Below, one piece after another: positions 15,670 to 24,399 of a stretch of DNA of 64,000 nt. The stretch comes from Arthrobacter ulcerisalmonis. GTDB lineage: Bacteria > Actinomycetota > Actinomycetes > Actinomycetales > Micrococcaceae. The first letter of the stretch is position 1. The number at the start of each line of letters is the position of its first letter. The notes beneath the pieces are model-generated. The model was not told the DNA's origin. It ran no database searches and worked only from the letters and a program-made list of their open reading frames with translations. The stretch covers positions 62,001 to 126,000 of the forward strand of contig NZ_UXAU01000025.1 in the NCBI RefSeq assembly GCF_900609065.1. Reading direction: 5' to 3'. The translations under genes and the position numbers were made by a program.

Positions 15670-17408
15670 TGCGGGCCCTGACCGCGGCGGCAGCCATGGC
15701 GATCGTTCTCTCGGGGTGCCAAGGCGGCGGAAGCGCACCGGTGGTGGTGGGTGAATCGCCCCGCGGTGGCAGTGTCACGGTGGCGGAGGTCAACGCCTTT
15801 ACCTCGTTCAATCCCTATGGAACCAATGGCAACACGGACATCAACTCCAAGATCGCCGCCGCCACCCACTCTGGGTTCTTTTCGCTGGATAAGTCGGCAT
15901 TGCTGGTGCGCAACGAAAAATTCGGCCGCTACGAGAAGATTTCCGACGATCCGTTGAAGGTCCGGTACACGGTCAACGACGGCGTGAAATGGTCCGACGG
16001 CGATGCTGTCGACGCCGGGGACCTCCTCCTCGCGTGGGCGTCCGGTTCCGGGTATTTCGACGACGCCGATCCCGCCGCTGCCACCGGCACCAAGTACTTC
16101 GCCGCTGCGGATACCAGTGGGCTCAATGGAACTGCCTTGCCGGAGCTGGGCAGCGATGGTCGGTCGATCACCCTGGAGTACGCTCAGCCGTACGCTGACT
16201 GGGAGGTGGCGTTCGACGTCGGCATGCCAGCCCATGTAGTGGCCGCAAAGTCTGGGCTGAGCGACGAGGCGGCCCTGATCAAGCTCATCCGCGACTCGCC
16301 TCGAGGTGACGCTGACAAACCCTCGGTGAACGCCGCGTTGAAGCGGGTGGCCGATTTCTGGAACACCGGATTCGATACCACCAGCATCCCCGACGACCCC
16401 GCACTGTATCTCTCCAACGGGCCATACATTGTGCGCGATATAGTCCCGGGAGCGTCACTGCGGCTGGTGCGAAACCGGGACTACGACTGGGGCGAAACGC
16501 CGGCCCTGGATGAGATCAACGTGCGGTTCAGCACCGATCTGACGGCGGCCGTCCAGGCGTTGCGGAACGGCCAGGTGAACATCATCTCGCCCCAGCCCAC
16601 TGCCGGTACGGAAGCCCTGTTCTCCAGCCTCAGTGCACAGGGGGCCAGCGTGGAGAGGTATAACCAAGCGGGTTTTGATCACTTGGACTTGAACTTCACC
16701 GGCCCGTTCGCCAGCAAAGACGTGCGCGAGGCTTTCCTCAAGACTGTTCCTCGCCAGGCCATTGTGGACGCTGTCGTGGGAGACTTCATCCCTGACTCGG
16801 CGCCATTGGATTCCCAGGTGTTTCTCCCCGACCAGCCGAAGTACAAGGACGCCATCAAGGCCAACGGGTCTGAGGCCTATACCGACGTGGATCTTGACGG
16901 CGCCAGGAGCCTACTCAAGGGCGCAACACCCACTGTCCGGATTCTCTACAACCGGGACAACCCCAACCGGGCCAAGGCGTTCGCCCTGATCCAGACCTCC
17001 GCGGCCAAGGCTGGCTTCGCGGTGGTGGACGCTGGACAGTCCAGCACCGAGTGGGCCAAGGCATTGCGCGCTGACGGGCACGATGCTGCCTTGCTGGGCT
17101 GGATTGGCACCGGAGCCGGGGTCAGCCGCGTCCCGCAGATCTACCGCACCGGAGCCGGAAGCAACTTCAACGGCTTCTCCGACCGGGACGCAGACGCCGC
17201 CATGGGCGAGCTGGTCCGGACCTCCGACCTGGGCAAACAGGATGAGCTGCTGGCCGCCGTCGATAAGCGGCTGTGGGAAAACGCCTATGGGCTGCCGCTC
17301 TATCAGACCGTGGGGACCACAGCCGTGTCTGCCCGGGTTGCTGGCGTGACCTCCAGCGCTGGTCCGCTGGGCATCTGGTGGAACGTGGCGCAGTGGCGGC
17401 TGGCATAG
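15651..17408 (+). CDS. Peptide-type ABC transporter substrate-binding lipoprotein (SBP family 5)
   Basis: A lipoprotein of 585 residues. Its signal peptide ends VLSGC, so Cys23 is the lipidation site, followed by the SBP_5 body: FSLDKSALLVRNEKF, YTVNDGVKWSDGDAVDAGDLLLAW, LYLSNGPYIVRDIVPGASLRLVRN and a C-terminal LYQTVGT. These proteins deliver oligopeptides or similar ligands to an Opp/Dpp permease. No permease is directly attached, but a full opp operon with its own binding protein follows. The ATG has AAGGAGG upstream and lies inside the end of the photolyase gene. Confidence 0.85.
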   Translation: MPTGRLMRALTAAAAMAIVLSGCQGGGSAPVVVGESPRGGSVTVAEVNAFTSFNPYGTNGNTDINSKIAAATHSGFFSLDKSALLVRNEKFGRYEKISDDPLKVRYTVNDGVKWSDGDAVDAGDLLLAWASGSGYFDDADPAAATGTKYFAAADTSGLNGTALPELGSDGRSITLEYAQPYADWEVAFDVGMPAHVVAAKSGLSDEAALIKLIRDSPRGDADKPSVNAALKRVADFWNTGFDTTSIPDDPALYLSNGPYIVRDIVPGASLRLVRNRDYDWGETPALDEINVRFSTDLTAAVQALRNGQVNIISPQPTAGTEALFSSLSAQGASVERYNQAGFDHLDLNFTGPFASKDVREAFLKTVPRQAIVDAVVGDFIPDSAPLDSQVFLPDQPKYKDAIKANGSEAYTDVDLDGARSLLKGATPTVRILYNRDNPNRAKAFALIQTSAAKAGFAVVDAGQSSTEWAKALRADGHDAALLGWIGTGAGVSRVPQIYRTGAGSNFNGFSDRDADAAMGELVRTSDLGKQDELLAAVDKRLWENAYGLPLYQTVGTTAVSARVAGVTSSAGPLGIWWNVAQWRLA

Positions 17409-17720
17409 CGTAGCCCGCCCCGTTGTGGCTCTGCTGGGCGCCACCTGGGAGCTTGCTCGCAGCATTTACGGCAAGCGCTTACAGTGCCGATTTTACCCAG
17501 CCGCCTACCGCCGAGTAGCATGTGACTTGCACAACTTCAGGTGGCCGGGTAGTGAGCTAAAACACTCCGGTCACGGTTTAGCAACGGAGTACCAGTATTT
17601 GGACTTCGTGCGGTTAGGCTACTTACATATGTAGGCCAGATCACAGCGGATAGCTGTGTCCAGCCTGCGGGGAACCATGGAATTTCCCCTAGATATCTCC
17701 AACAACTCATAGGAGGCGGA
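17409..17720 (+). promoter_or_regulatory. Intergenic region with the opp operon promoter and leader
   Basis: This 312-base gap carries no credible gene. A 10-base palindrome TACATATGTA lies at 17624-17633 next to -35/-10-like sequences (TTGGAC at 17599-17604, TTACAT at 17623-17628, 18-base spacer). A small hairpin GGGGAA...TTCCCC lies near 17671-17691. A perfect Shine-Dalgarno AGGAGG (17711-17716) precedes the opp binding-protein start. The promoter assignment is tentative. Confidence 0.4.
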
Positions 17721-19406
17721 ATGCGTTTTGCGCGCACTTCCAAAGCACTGGGCATCGTGGCAATCGCCGCGCTTGCCCTGACCAGTTGCGGCACCGGAGG
17801 CGGCAGCAATGACGGTGGCGGGGACGCAACCGGAGATCCCAACAAGGTCATCACGGCGTACAGCAACGAACCACAAAACCCGTTGCTCCCGGCCAACACC
17901 AACGAGGTGTACGGCGGGCGCGTCGTCGAACTGCTCTTCGAAGGCCTTCGGACCTACGACGCAGACGGCAAACCCGTCAACGCCCTCGCGGATTCCATCG
18001 AATCCAGCGATGCCCAGAACTGGACCATCAAGGTCAAGTCCGGCCAGAAGTTCACCAACGGTGAAGAGATCACGGCCAAGACGTTCGTTGATTCCTGGAA
18101 CTTCGCAGCCAACTCCAAGAACCTGCAGAACAACGGCTTCTTCTTCGAGTCCATCGCGGGCTACGAGGATGTTTCGGCCGTTGACACGCAGACCGGCGCT
18201 GACGGCAAGAAGACGTCCACCCCGGCACCGAAGGCAGAGACCATGTCCGGCCTGGTCGCCACGGATGACTCCACCATCACGGTGAAACTCGCCCAGCCAG
18301 AGGCCGACTGGTCGTTGCGCCTTGGTTACTCGGCGTTCTTCCCGCTTCCCTCGGCCGCCTTGACTGACCCGAAGGCCTACGGCGAAAACCCGGTTGGCAA
18401 CGGTCCGTACAAGATGGAGAAGGAAGGCGCGTGGGTTCACGACCAGTCCATCTCCTTGGTCAAGAACGCTGACTACAGCGGTCCTCGCGAGTCCAAGAAC
18501 GGCGGCGTGAGCTTCAAGTTCTACACCGATCCGGGCCCCGCATACACCGACCTGCAGGGCGACAACCTGGACATCACTGACGTCCTGCCGTCCAACGCCT
18601 TGGCAACCTACGTCACCGATTTCCCGGACCGTAACTCCACCAAGCCGGTCGCCACCGACTCAACCCTGAACATCCCGGGCTACAACCCGAACTTCCAGGG
18701 TGAAGCCGGAAAGCTCCGTCGCCAGGCACTTTCCTACGCCATCAACCGCGAGGAAATCGCCAAGGTTGTCTTCAACAACACCCGCACCCCGGCCAAGGCT
18801 TTCGCCCCGCCGGTGATCGACGGATTCAAGGGTGACCTCAAGGGCAGCGAAGTCCTGAAGTTCGACGCTGACAAGGCTAAGCAACTCTGGGCCGACGCTG
18901 AGAAGATCCAGCCCTACGACGGCTCCAAGCCCCTCCAGATCGCCTCGAACACCGATGGTGGAAACAAGGAATGGATTGACGCCGTAGCCAACGGTTTCAA
19001 GAACAACCTGGGCATCCAGGCCGAAATCCAGCCGTTCGCGAAGTTCGCTGAAGTTCTGAACCTCCGCAAGTCCCAGTCCCTCCCGGGCCTGAGCCGCGCC
19101 GGCTGGCAGGGTGACTACCCGTCCCTCTACAACTTCCTCGGACCCGTCTGGGCCACTGGTGCATCGTCCAACTACGAGAAGTACTCGAACCCCGAGTTCG
19201 ACAAGCTCCTCAAGGAAGGCCTTGCCGCCAAGACCACCGAAGAAGCGAACGACAAGTTCAACCAGGCACAGGAAGTCCTCTTCGAAGACCTCCCCGGCCT
19301 GCCGCTCTGGGATCAGGCTCGTCCGATCGTGTGGAGCAACAACGTCATCTCCGCCGAAACCGGCTGGAATGGCAGCATCCTGTACTACAACATCACGGCT
19401 AAGTAG
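17721..19406 (+). CDS. oppA: Oligopeptide ABC transporter substrate-binding lipoprotein
   Basis: The 561-residue lipoprotein has a signal ending ALTSC (Cys23), a Gly/Asp-rich linker, then the SBP family 5 fold: YSNEPQNPLLPANTNEVYGG, WTIKVKSGQKFTNGEEITAKTFVDSWNF, NPVGNGPYKMEKEG, RRQALSYAINREEIAKVVFN and LPGLPLWDQARPIVW. It captures peptides outside the membrane for the permease encoded downstream. AGGAGG precedes the ATG. A hairpin after the stop probably makes this gene more highly expressed than the rest of the operon. Confidence 0.93.
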   Translation: MRFARTSKALGIVAIAALALTSCGTGGGSNDGGGDATGDPNKVITAYSNEPQNPLLPANTNEVYGGRVVELLFEGLRTYDADGKPVNALADSIESSDAQNWTIKVKSGQKFTNGEEITAKTFVDSWNFAANSKNLQNNGFFFESIAGYEDVSAVDTQTGADGKKTSTPAPKAETMSGLVATDDSTITVKLAQPEADWSLRLGYSAFFPLPSAALTDPKAYGENPVGNGPYKMEKEGAWVHDQSISLVKNADYSGPRESKNGGVSFKFYTDPGPAYTDLQGDNLDITDVLPSNALATYVTDFPDRNSTKPVATDSTLNIPGYNPNFQGEAGKLRRQALSYAINREEIAKVVFNNTRTPAKAFAPPVIDGFKGDLKGSEVLKFDADKAKQLWADAEKIQPYDGSKPLQIASNTDGGNKEWIDAVANGFKNNLGIQAEIQPFAKFAEVLNLRKSQSLPGLSRAGWQGDYPSLYNFLGPVWATGASSNYEKYSNPEFDKLLKEGLAAKTTEEANDKFNQAQEVLFEDLPGLPLWDQARPIVWSNNVISAETGWNGSILYYNITAK

Positions 19407-19437
19407 TCACCAGAACTAAACTTGCCGCTGGCACAAT

Positions 19438-19466
19438 GGGGGTCCGGTCAACGCCGGGCCCCCTTT
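19438..19466 (+). terminator. Hairpin between oppA and oppB (partial terminator)
   Basis: GGGGGTCCGG pairs with CCGGGCCCCC (one G-T pair) over a six-base loop, followed by TTT. It lies 32 bases after oppA and 65 before oppB. Such hairpins often reduce read-through or stabilise the binding-protein message. Confidence 0.65.
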
Positions 19467-19530
19467 GGCCTGTACGGCAGGAAGGCACGCATGAACCTGT
19501 TCGCTTCCCACCCGGAAGGCTGGTGAACCT

Positions 19531-20460
19531 GTGGTCCGTTTTATCCTGCGCCGACTCCTTCAGGTGATCCCTGTCTTTATCGGCACCACCCTTTTGGTCT
19601 ATTACATGGTGTTCGCCCTTCCCGGCGATCCCATCGCTGCTCTCTTCGGGGAGCGCCAGCCGCCGCAGTCTGTTATCGACACCCTGCGCGCACAGTACAA
19701 CCTCGACCAGCCCTTCTGGGTCCAGTACGGTCTCTTCCTGAAGAACCTCTTTACCTTCAACCTTGGCGTTGATTTCACCGGCCAGCCCATTGCGGCAGGG
19801 CTCGCCCGGGTCTTCCCCGTGACGGCGATGCTCGCGGTTGAGGCATTGGCCATCCAGGCTATCTTCGGTGTGGCTTTTGGCGTCTTCGCCGGCCTGCGCC
19901 GCGGTGGCTGGTTCGACTCCACCGTCCTGGTGGTTTCGCTTGTTGTGATCGCCGTTCCCACCTTCGTGCTCGGCTTCGTTTTCCAGCTGGTGTTCGGTGT
20001 GCAACTCGGCTGGGTGAAACCCACCGTTGGAGCCAACGCGGATTGGGGCAGTCTGCTGCTCCCCGCGGTGGTACTCGGTTTGGTCTCCTTCGCGTACGTG
20101 CTTCGCCTCACCCGTGCTTCAGTCAGTGAAAACATGAATGCAGACTATGTCCGCACCGCTACTGCCAAAGGCCTGTCCCGTCCCCGCGTGGTCATTGCGC
20201 ACATCCTGCGTAACTCCCTGATTCCCGTTGTCACCTACCTGGGTGCCAACCTGGGTGGACTGATGGGTGGGGCCATTGTCACGGAAGGTATCTTCAATGT
20301 TCCCGGCGTGGGCAACAAGCTCTTCCAGGCCGTGCAGCGTAGCGAAGGTCCAACTATCGTCTCCATCGTCAGCGTGCTGGTGTTGGTCTTTGTGGTAGCC
20401 AACCTTCTCGTTGACCTTCTGTACGCCTGGCTTGACCCGAGGATCCGCTATGACCAGTAA
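19531..20460 (+). CDS. oppB: Oligopeptide ABC transporter permease, OppB type
   Basis: The 309-residue membrane protein has about six transmembrane helices. It begins with the family signature RRLLQVIPVFIGTTLLVYYMV and FALPGDPIAALFG. The cytoplasmic coupling (EAA) loop is DYVRTATAKGLSRPRVVIAHILRNSLIPVVTYLG, and the C-terminus AWLDPRIRY is typical. The GTG at 19531 is the only reasonable start; a GAAGG lies about 12 bases upstream. The stop codon overlaps oppC by 11 bases. Confidence 0.92.
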   Translation: MVRFILRRLLQVIPVFIGTTLLVYYMVFALPGDPIAALFGERQPPQSVIDTLRAQYNLDQPFWVQYGLFLKNLFTFNLGVDFTGQPIAAGLARVFPVTAMLAVEALAIQAIFGVAFGVFAGLRRGGWFDSTVLVVSLVVIAVPTFVLGFVFQLVFGVQLGWVKPTVGANADWGSLLLPAVVLGLVSFAYVLRLTRASVSENMNADYVRTATAKGLSRPRVVIAHILRNSLIPVVTYLGANLGGLMGGAIVTEGIFNVPGVGNKLFQAVQRSEGPTIVSIVSVLVLVFVVANLLVDLLYAWLDPRIRYDQ

Positions 20461-21397
20461 TAACAGCCACTTTGTGGCTCCCCTTGACGAAACACCCCTG
20501 TTGGCCACGGACGCGGTCAAGACGGATCAGGCTCCGTTGAGCCTCTGGGCTGACGCCTGGCGCAAGCTGCGTCGTCAACCGTTGTTCATCATCTCCGCCA
20601 TCATGATCCTTGCTCTGGTCGTTGTCGCTTTGTTTCCGGGGCTGTTTACGTCCGTTCCGCCCAACGACAACTGCCAGTTGGCAAACTCGCAGGGCGCACC
20701 CTCAGCGGAGCACCCGTTTGGGTTCACTTTCCAGGGCTGCGACATCTACTCCCGCGTTATTCACGGCACTTCGGCGTCGCTGTCCGTTGGGCTGTTGTCT
20801 GTCGTGTGTGTGCTGATCATCGGTGTGACCCTGGGTGCGCTGGCGGGATATTATGGCGGCTGGCTGGACTCAGTCCTTGCCCGACTCGGCGATATCTTCT
20901 TCGCGCTGCCGCTTATCCTTGGCGCCCTTGTTATCACCCAGCTGCCGTTCTTCAGGGAAAACCGCGGCGTCTGGACCGTGGTCCTGGTTATTTCGCTGCT
21001 TGCATGGCCGCAAATGGCCCGGATTACCCGCGGTGCAGTCATTGAGGTCCGCAACGCTGACTTCGTTACGGCCGCTCAAGCCCTGGGTGTATCCAAGTTC
21101 AAGGCTCTCCTCCGGCACGTTCTGCCGAACGCGCTGGCACCCATCATCGTGCTGGCAACGCTTGAGCTGGGCGTCTTCATTGTGGCTGAGGCCACCCTGT
21201 CGTTCCTGGGTATCGGACTGCCTGAGGGCGTCATGTCCTGGGGTGCCGACATCTCGGCAGGGGCCAAGGCCTCTCTCCGGACCAACCCGGAAATCCTGCT
21301 CTACCCAGCTGCTGCGCTATCGATCACTGTGCTGAGCTTCATTATGCTCGGCGATGCCGTCCGCGATGCCCTTGACCCGAAGAGCCGTCAGCGATGA
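20450..21397 (+). CDS. oppC: Oligopeptide ABC transporter permease, OppC type
   Basis: The product is 315 residues from ATG 20450. An N-terminal cytoplasmic part ends in SLWADAWRKLRRQPLFIISAIMI, the OppC_N signature before TM1. Next come HPFGFTFQGCDIYSRVIHGTSASLSVGLLSV, the coupling loop NADFVTAAQALGVSKFKALLRHVLPNALAPI, and LSFLGIGLPEGVMSWGADISAG, also diagnostic. It pairs with OppB to form the channel. Its start lies inside oppB and its stop overlaps the next gene (ATGA), so the operon is translationally coupled. Confidence 0.92.
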   Translation: MTSNNSHFVAPLDETPLLATDAVKTDQAPLSLWADAWRKLRRQPLFIISAIMILALVVVALFPGLFTSVPPNDNCQLANSQGAPSAEHPFGFTFQGCDIYSRVIHGTSASLSVGLLSVVCVLIIGVTLGALAGYYGGWLDSVLARLGDIFFALPLILGALVITQLPFFRENRGVWTVVLVISLLAWPQMARITRGAVIEVRNADFVTAAQALGVSKFKALLRHVLPNALAPIIVLATLELGVFIVAEATLSFLGIGLPEGVMSWGADISAGAKASLRTNPEILLYPAAALSITVLSFIMLGDAVRDALDPKSRQR

Positions 21398-23112
21398 GAG
21401 ATAAAGAGATGACTACTTCAGACGTCCATATCGGAGAGGCAAGCTCCACCGGTGCCACCCCTATCCTCGAGATCCGTGATCTTGCCATCACGTTCAAGAC
21501 CAGTGGGGGCGAAGTCAAAGCGGTGCGCAATGCGCACCTGACCATCATGCCCGGTGAGACGGTCGCCATTGTGGGGGAGTCCGGTTCCGGTAAATCCACC
21601 ACGGCGCTGGCCGCGATCGGGCTGCTTCCCAGCAATGGCAAGGTCTCCGGCGGACAGATCCTGCTGGACGGCGAAGATATTGCCCAGGCCAGCGAAAAGC
21701 GGATGATCGAGCTTCGCGGCAACACGATCGGCATGGTTCCGCAGGACCCCATGTCCAACCTGAACCCGGTGTGGAAGATCGGCTACCAGGTTCGCGAGAC
21801 CCTGCGCGCCAACGGCCAGCCCAGCGGGCCGGACGATATCGCCAAGGTGCTCCAGCAGGCAGGCTTGCCGGACGCCAAGCGGCGTGCCAACCAGTACCCG
21901 CACGAGTTCTCCGGAGGCATGCGCCAGCGAGCGTTGATCGCGATCGGCCTTTCCTGCCAGCCGCGGCTGCTGATTGCCGATGAGCCCACGTCCGCCCTGG
22001 ACGTCACGGTCCAACGGCAGATCCTCGATCACCTGGACACCATGACCACCGAGTTGGGCACCTCCGTGCTGCTGATCACCCACGACCTGGGCTTGGCAGC
22101 TGAACGTGCGGACAAGGTGGTAGTGATGTATCAGGGCCAGGTGGTGGAGGCAGGTCCGTCACTGGAGCTCCTCCGTAACCCGCAGCACCCGTACACCAAG
22201 CGGCTGGTGGAGTCTGCGCCGTCATTGGCGAGCCGTCGCATCCAGGTGGCCAAGGAACAGGGTGTCGAATCCAACGAACTGTTGGTTCCTGCAGCGGAAA
22301 AGGCTGCTGGGGACACCTTCCTGCAAATCAAGGACCTGCGCAAGGTCTATAAGCTGCGCCAGGGCTTCGGCTCTACCGACTTCGCTGCAGTGGATGGCGT
22401 CAGCTTCGACGTCAAGCGGGGAACCACCACGGCGATTGTGGGGGAGTCGGGTTCCGGCAAGTCCACCGTGGCCAAGATGGTGCTCCAGCTTGAAAAGCCC
22501 ACGGATGGTCAGATCTTGTTCGACGGGGTGGACACCAATGGCCTGAAGGGCCGCGAGCTGTTCAAGTTCCGTCGTCGGGTGCAGCCGATCTTCCAGGACC
22601 CGTACGGCTCCTTGGACCCTATGTACAACATCTTCCGCACCATTGAAGAGCCGTTGCGGGTGCACAAGATCGGCGATTCCGCCAGCCGGGAGAAGAAGGT
22701 ACGCGAACTGCTGGACCAGGTGGCATTGCCGCAGTCCGCCATGCAGCGGTATCCGAATGAGCTTTCCGGTGGTCAGCGCCAGCGTGTGGCCATCGCCCGT
22801 GCGTTGGCCTTGGATCCTGAGGTCATCATCTGTGATGAGGCCGTTTCCGCACTGGACGTCCTGGTCCAGGCGCAGGTGCTTAACCTGCTTGCGGACCTGC
22901 AGTCCAACCTCGGCCTGACCTACCTCTTCATCACCCACGACCTCGCAGTGGTCCGGCAGATCGCCGATCATGTTTGCGTCATGGAGAAGGGCCGCCTCGT
23001 CGAGACGGGTTCCACGGACAGTGTCTTCGAGGCGCCGCAGCAGGAGTACACCCGAGCGTTGCTCAACGCCATCCCGGGTGCCAAGCTGATGCTTCCGCCC
23101 GAGGTGGCGTAG
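21394..23112 (+). CDS. Oligopeptide ABC transporter, fused dual ATP-binding protein (OppD-OppF)
   Basis: Two ABC ATPase domains are fused in 572 residues. Domain 1 (about 20-275) has GESGSGKSTT, EFSGGMRQRALIA and [12 protein letters not shown]. Domain 2 (about 305-560) has GESGSGKSTV, ELSGGQRQRVAIA and VIICDEAVSALD, where the Pro of the usual 'DEPxSALD' is Ala. The OppD/DppD C-terminal extension HPYTKRLVESAPSL lies between them. The single chain supplies both ATPases of the peptide importer. ATG 21394 overlaps the oppC stop; ATG 21409 is the alternative start. Confidence 0.93.
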   Translation: MRDKEMTTSDVHIGEASSTGATPILEIRDLAITFKTSGGEVKAVRNAHLTIMPGETVAIVGESGSGKSTTALAAIGLLPSNGKVSGGQILLDGEDIAQASEKRMIELRGNTIGMVPQDPMSNLNPVWKIGYQVRETLRANGQPSGPDDIAKVLQQAGLPDAKRRANQYPHEFSGGMRQRALIAIGLSCQPRLLIADEPTSALDVTVQRQILDHLDTMTTELGTSVLLITHDLGLAAERADKVVVMYQGQVVEAGPSLELLRNPQHPYTKRLVESAPSLASRRIQVAKEQGVESNELLVPAAEKAAGDTFLQIKDLRKVYKLRQGFGSTDFAAVDGVSFDVKRGTTTAIVGESGSGKSTVAKMVLQLEKPTDGQILFDGVDTNGLKGRELFKFRRRVQPIFQDPYGSLDPMYNIFRTIEEPLRVHKIGDSASREKKVRELLDQVALPQSAMQRYPNELSGGQRQRVAIARALALDPEVIICDEAVSALDVLVQAQVLNLLADLQSNLGLTYLFITHDLAVVRQIADHVCVMEKGRLVETGSTDSVFEAPQQEYTRALLNAIPGAKLMLPPEVA

Positions 23113-23158
23113 CCGCTGACGTTCAGTAAGCAGCGCTGACAACTGAAGCACCGAATGA

Positions 23159-23192
23159 GAAGAGCCGGAGTCCACCTGGACTCCGGCTCTTC
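23159..23192. terminator. Bidirectional terminator between the opp operon and the SGNH gene
   Basis: A 16-base arm GAAGAGCCGGAGTCCA is perfectly repeated in reverse complement across a two-base loop, between two converging genes. It can act on both strands; the T-run is short. Confidence 0.75.
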
Positions 23193-23217
23193 GCTTTGTG
23201 CGTGTGATGAGCTGTGA

Positions 23218-24117
23218 CTATTCCTGCGGCAGACTGACCTTGAGGCTGCCGCCCTGGGCCAGGAGCTTGGATGAGTCGGAGGGAATCTGCCGTTCGAGCT
23301 TCAACTCGCGCAGTTTGCGCTCCAGGATGGTGCCCAAGGCTTGCTTTCCGGCAGCGTTCATATGCACGGTGTCGGCCAGGTCCTTGGTCAGCCCATAACG
23401 GGTCAGCCAGTCGCCGGTGGAGATAAAGGTCAGCTTGTGCGCAGCTGCCACTGTCCCCATCAGGGTATCCACTTCGGTGCGCCGGCCACCGCCGTTGCCT
23501 GCGCCCTTGGCCAAAGTTCCAATAATGGCGATCTTGGTGCCGGGGTAGCGGCCCGACAGTTCTGCGATCAGCCGATCGGCGTTTGTTGTGATCTGAGTGT
23601 TGGTGGCGCCGGTGCCGGCGTCATTGCCGCCGCCCTGGATGACAATCATGGCTGGCGTGCCGGCGGGAAGAAGCCAATCGCCACGGCGCAATGCGTCCAG
23701 GTAGTTCCCCGTGGAGCCGTTGGCCGAGGCGTAACCCGTGCCGCCCTTGCCACAGAAATAGACCTGGTAGCCCGCAGCGGTCAGACCAAGCCGCGGCCAG
23801 CCGTCCTGGGGTGCTGACTGGGAGTCGCCAATCAAAAGCACCGTCTTAGCGATGTCAGGCACCACCTCTTCCGTGCGTCCGTTGTTGGGGTTCACCACCT
23901 TGGTGCCGGCTGCTTGTGGCTTGGCTGCTGAGGCCTGCTGCGCACCTGCAGGTGCAGCCGCGGAGGGAGCAGCCGTGGCAGCCACAGGCACCGCCGAGGT
24001 CAGAGTGTCGGGTACTGCTGATGGGACTCCGCAGCCAGCCACCAGGACCAGGGCCGACAGCGCAACGGCTGCGATTCCGGATGCGCCGTAACGGTTCCGA
24101 GGTAGAGCTTCACGCAT
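23218..24117 (-). CDS. SGNH-hydrolase-type lipoprotein
   Basis: The 299-residue exported protein has an N-terminal signal with lipobox VAGC (Cys29), a Pro/Ala-rich linker (about 30-75), then an SGNH/GDSL esterase domain. Block I is VLLIGDSQS (Ser), the oxyanion residues come from GKGGTGYASANGS and IVIQGGGNDAGTG (block III Asn), and block V is LADTVHMNAAG (Asp-x-x-His). Such domains remove acyl groups from wall polymers or lipids; the substrate is unknown. It is convergent with the opp operon. Confidence 0.85.
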   Translation of the reverse strand: MREALPRNRYGASGIAAVALSALVLVAGCGVPSAVPDTLTSAVPVAATAAPSAAAPAGAQQASAAKPQAAGTKVVNPNNGRTEEVVPDIAKTVLLIGDSQSAPQDGWPRLGLTAAGYQVYFCGKGGTGYASANGSTGNYLDALRRGDWLLPAGTPAMIVIQGGGNDAGTGATNTQITTNADRLIAELSGRYPGTKIAIIGTLAKGAGNGGGRRTEVDTLMGTVAAAHKLTFISTGDWLTRYGLTKDLADTVHMNAAGKQALGTILERKLRELKLERQIPSDSSKLLAQGGSLKVSLPQE

Positions 24118-24399
24118 CAGGTTCTCCGGCTGGGTTTTTCGTCGTCAGAGCAATCATGAGTCATGAACGCCCGATTTGCCAGTCAGGGTCACCATCGCTT
24201 ATGGGCAGATGTCCCGCGTGCCCGTGCATGGCGTCCTGGAAGGGCCGGGCGGGTGCTGGACGGGGGCGTATTTAGGCCAATAAATGTTGTTGCAGGTAGA
24301 CTTGTGGTAGGCGCCCTGTGCTAAGGGCCTAATCGTTCGTGCGTTCCAGATGGAAATGTCGCGATAAAACAGCGGACCCACTGAATCGAGTCATTACGC

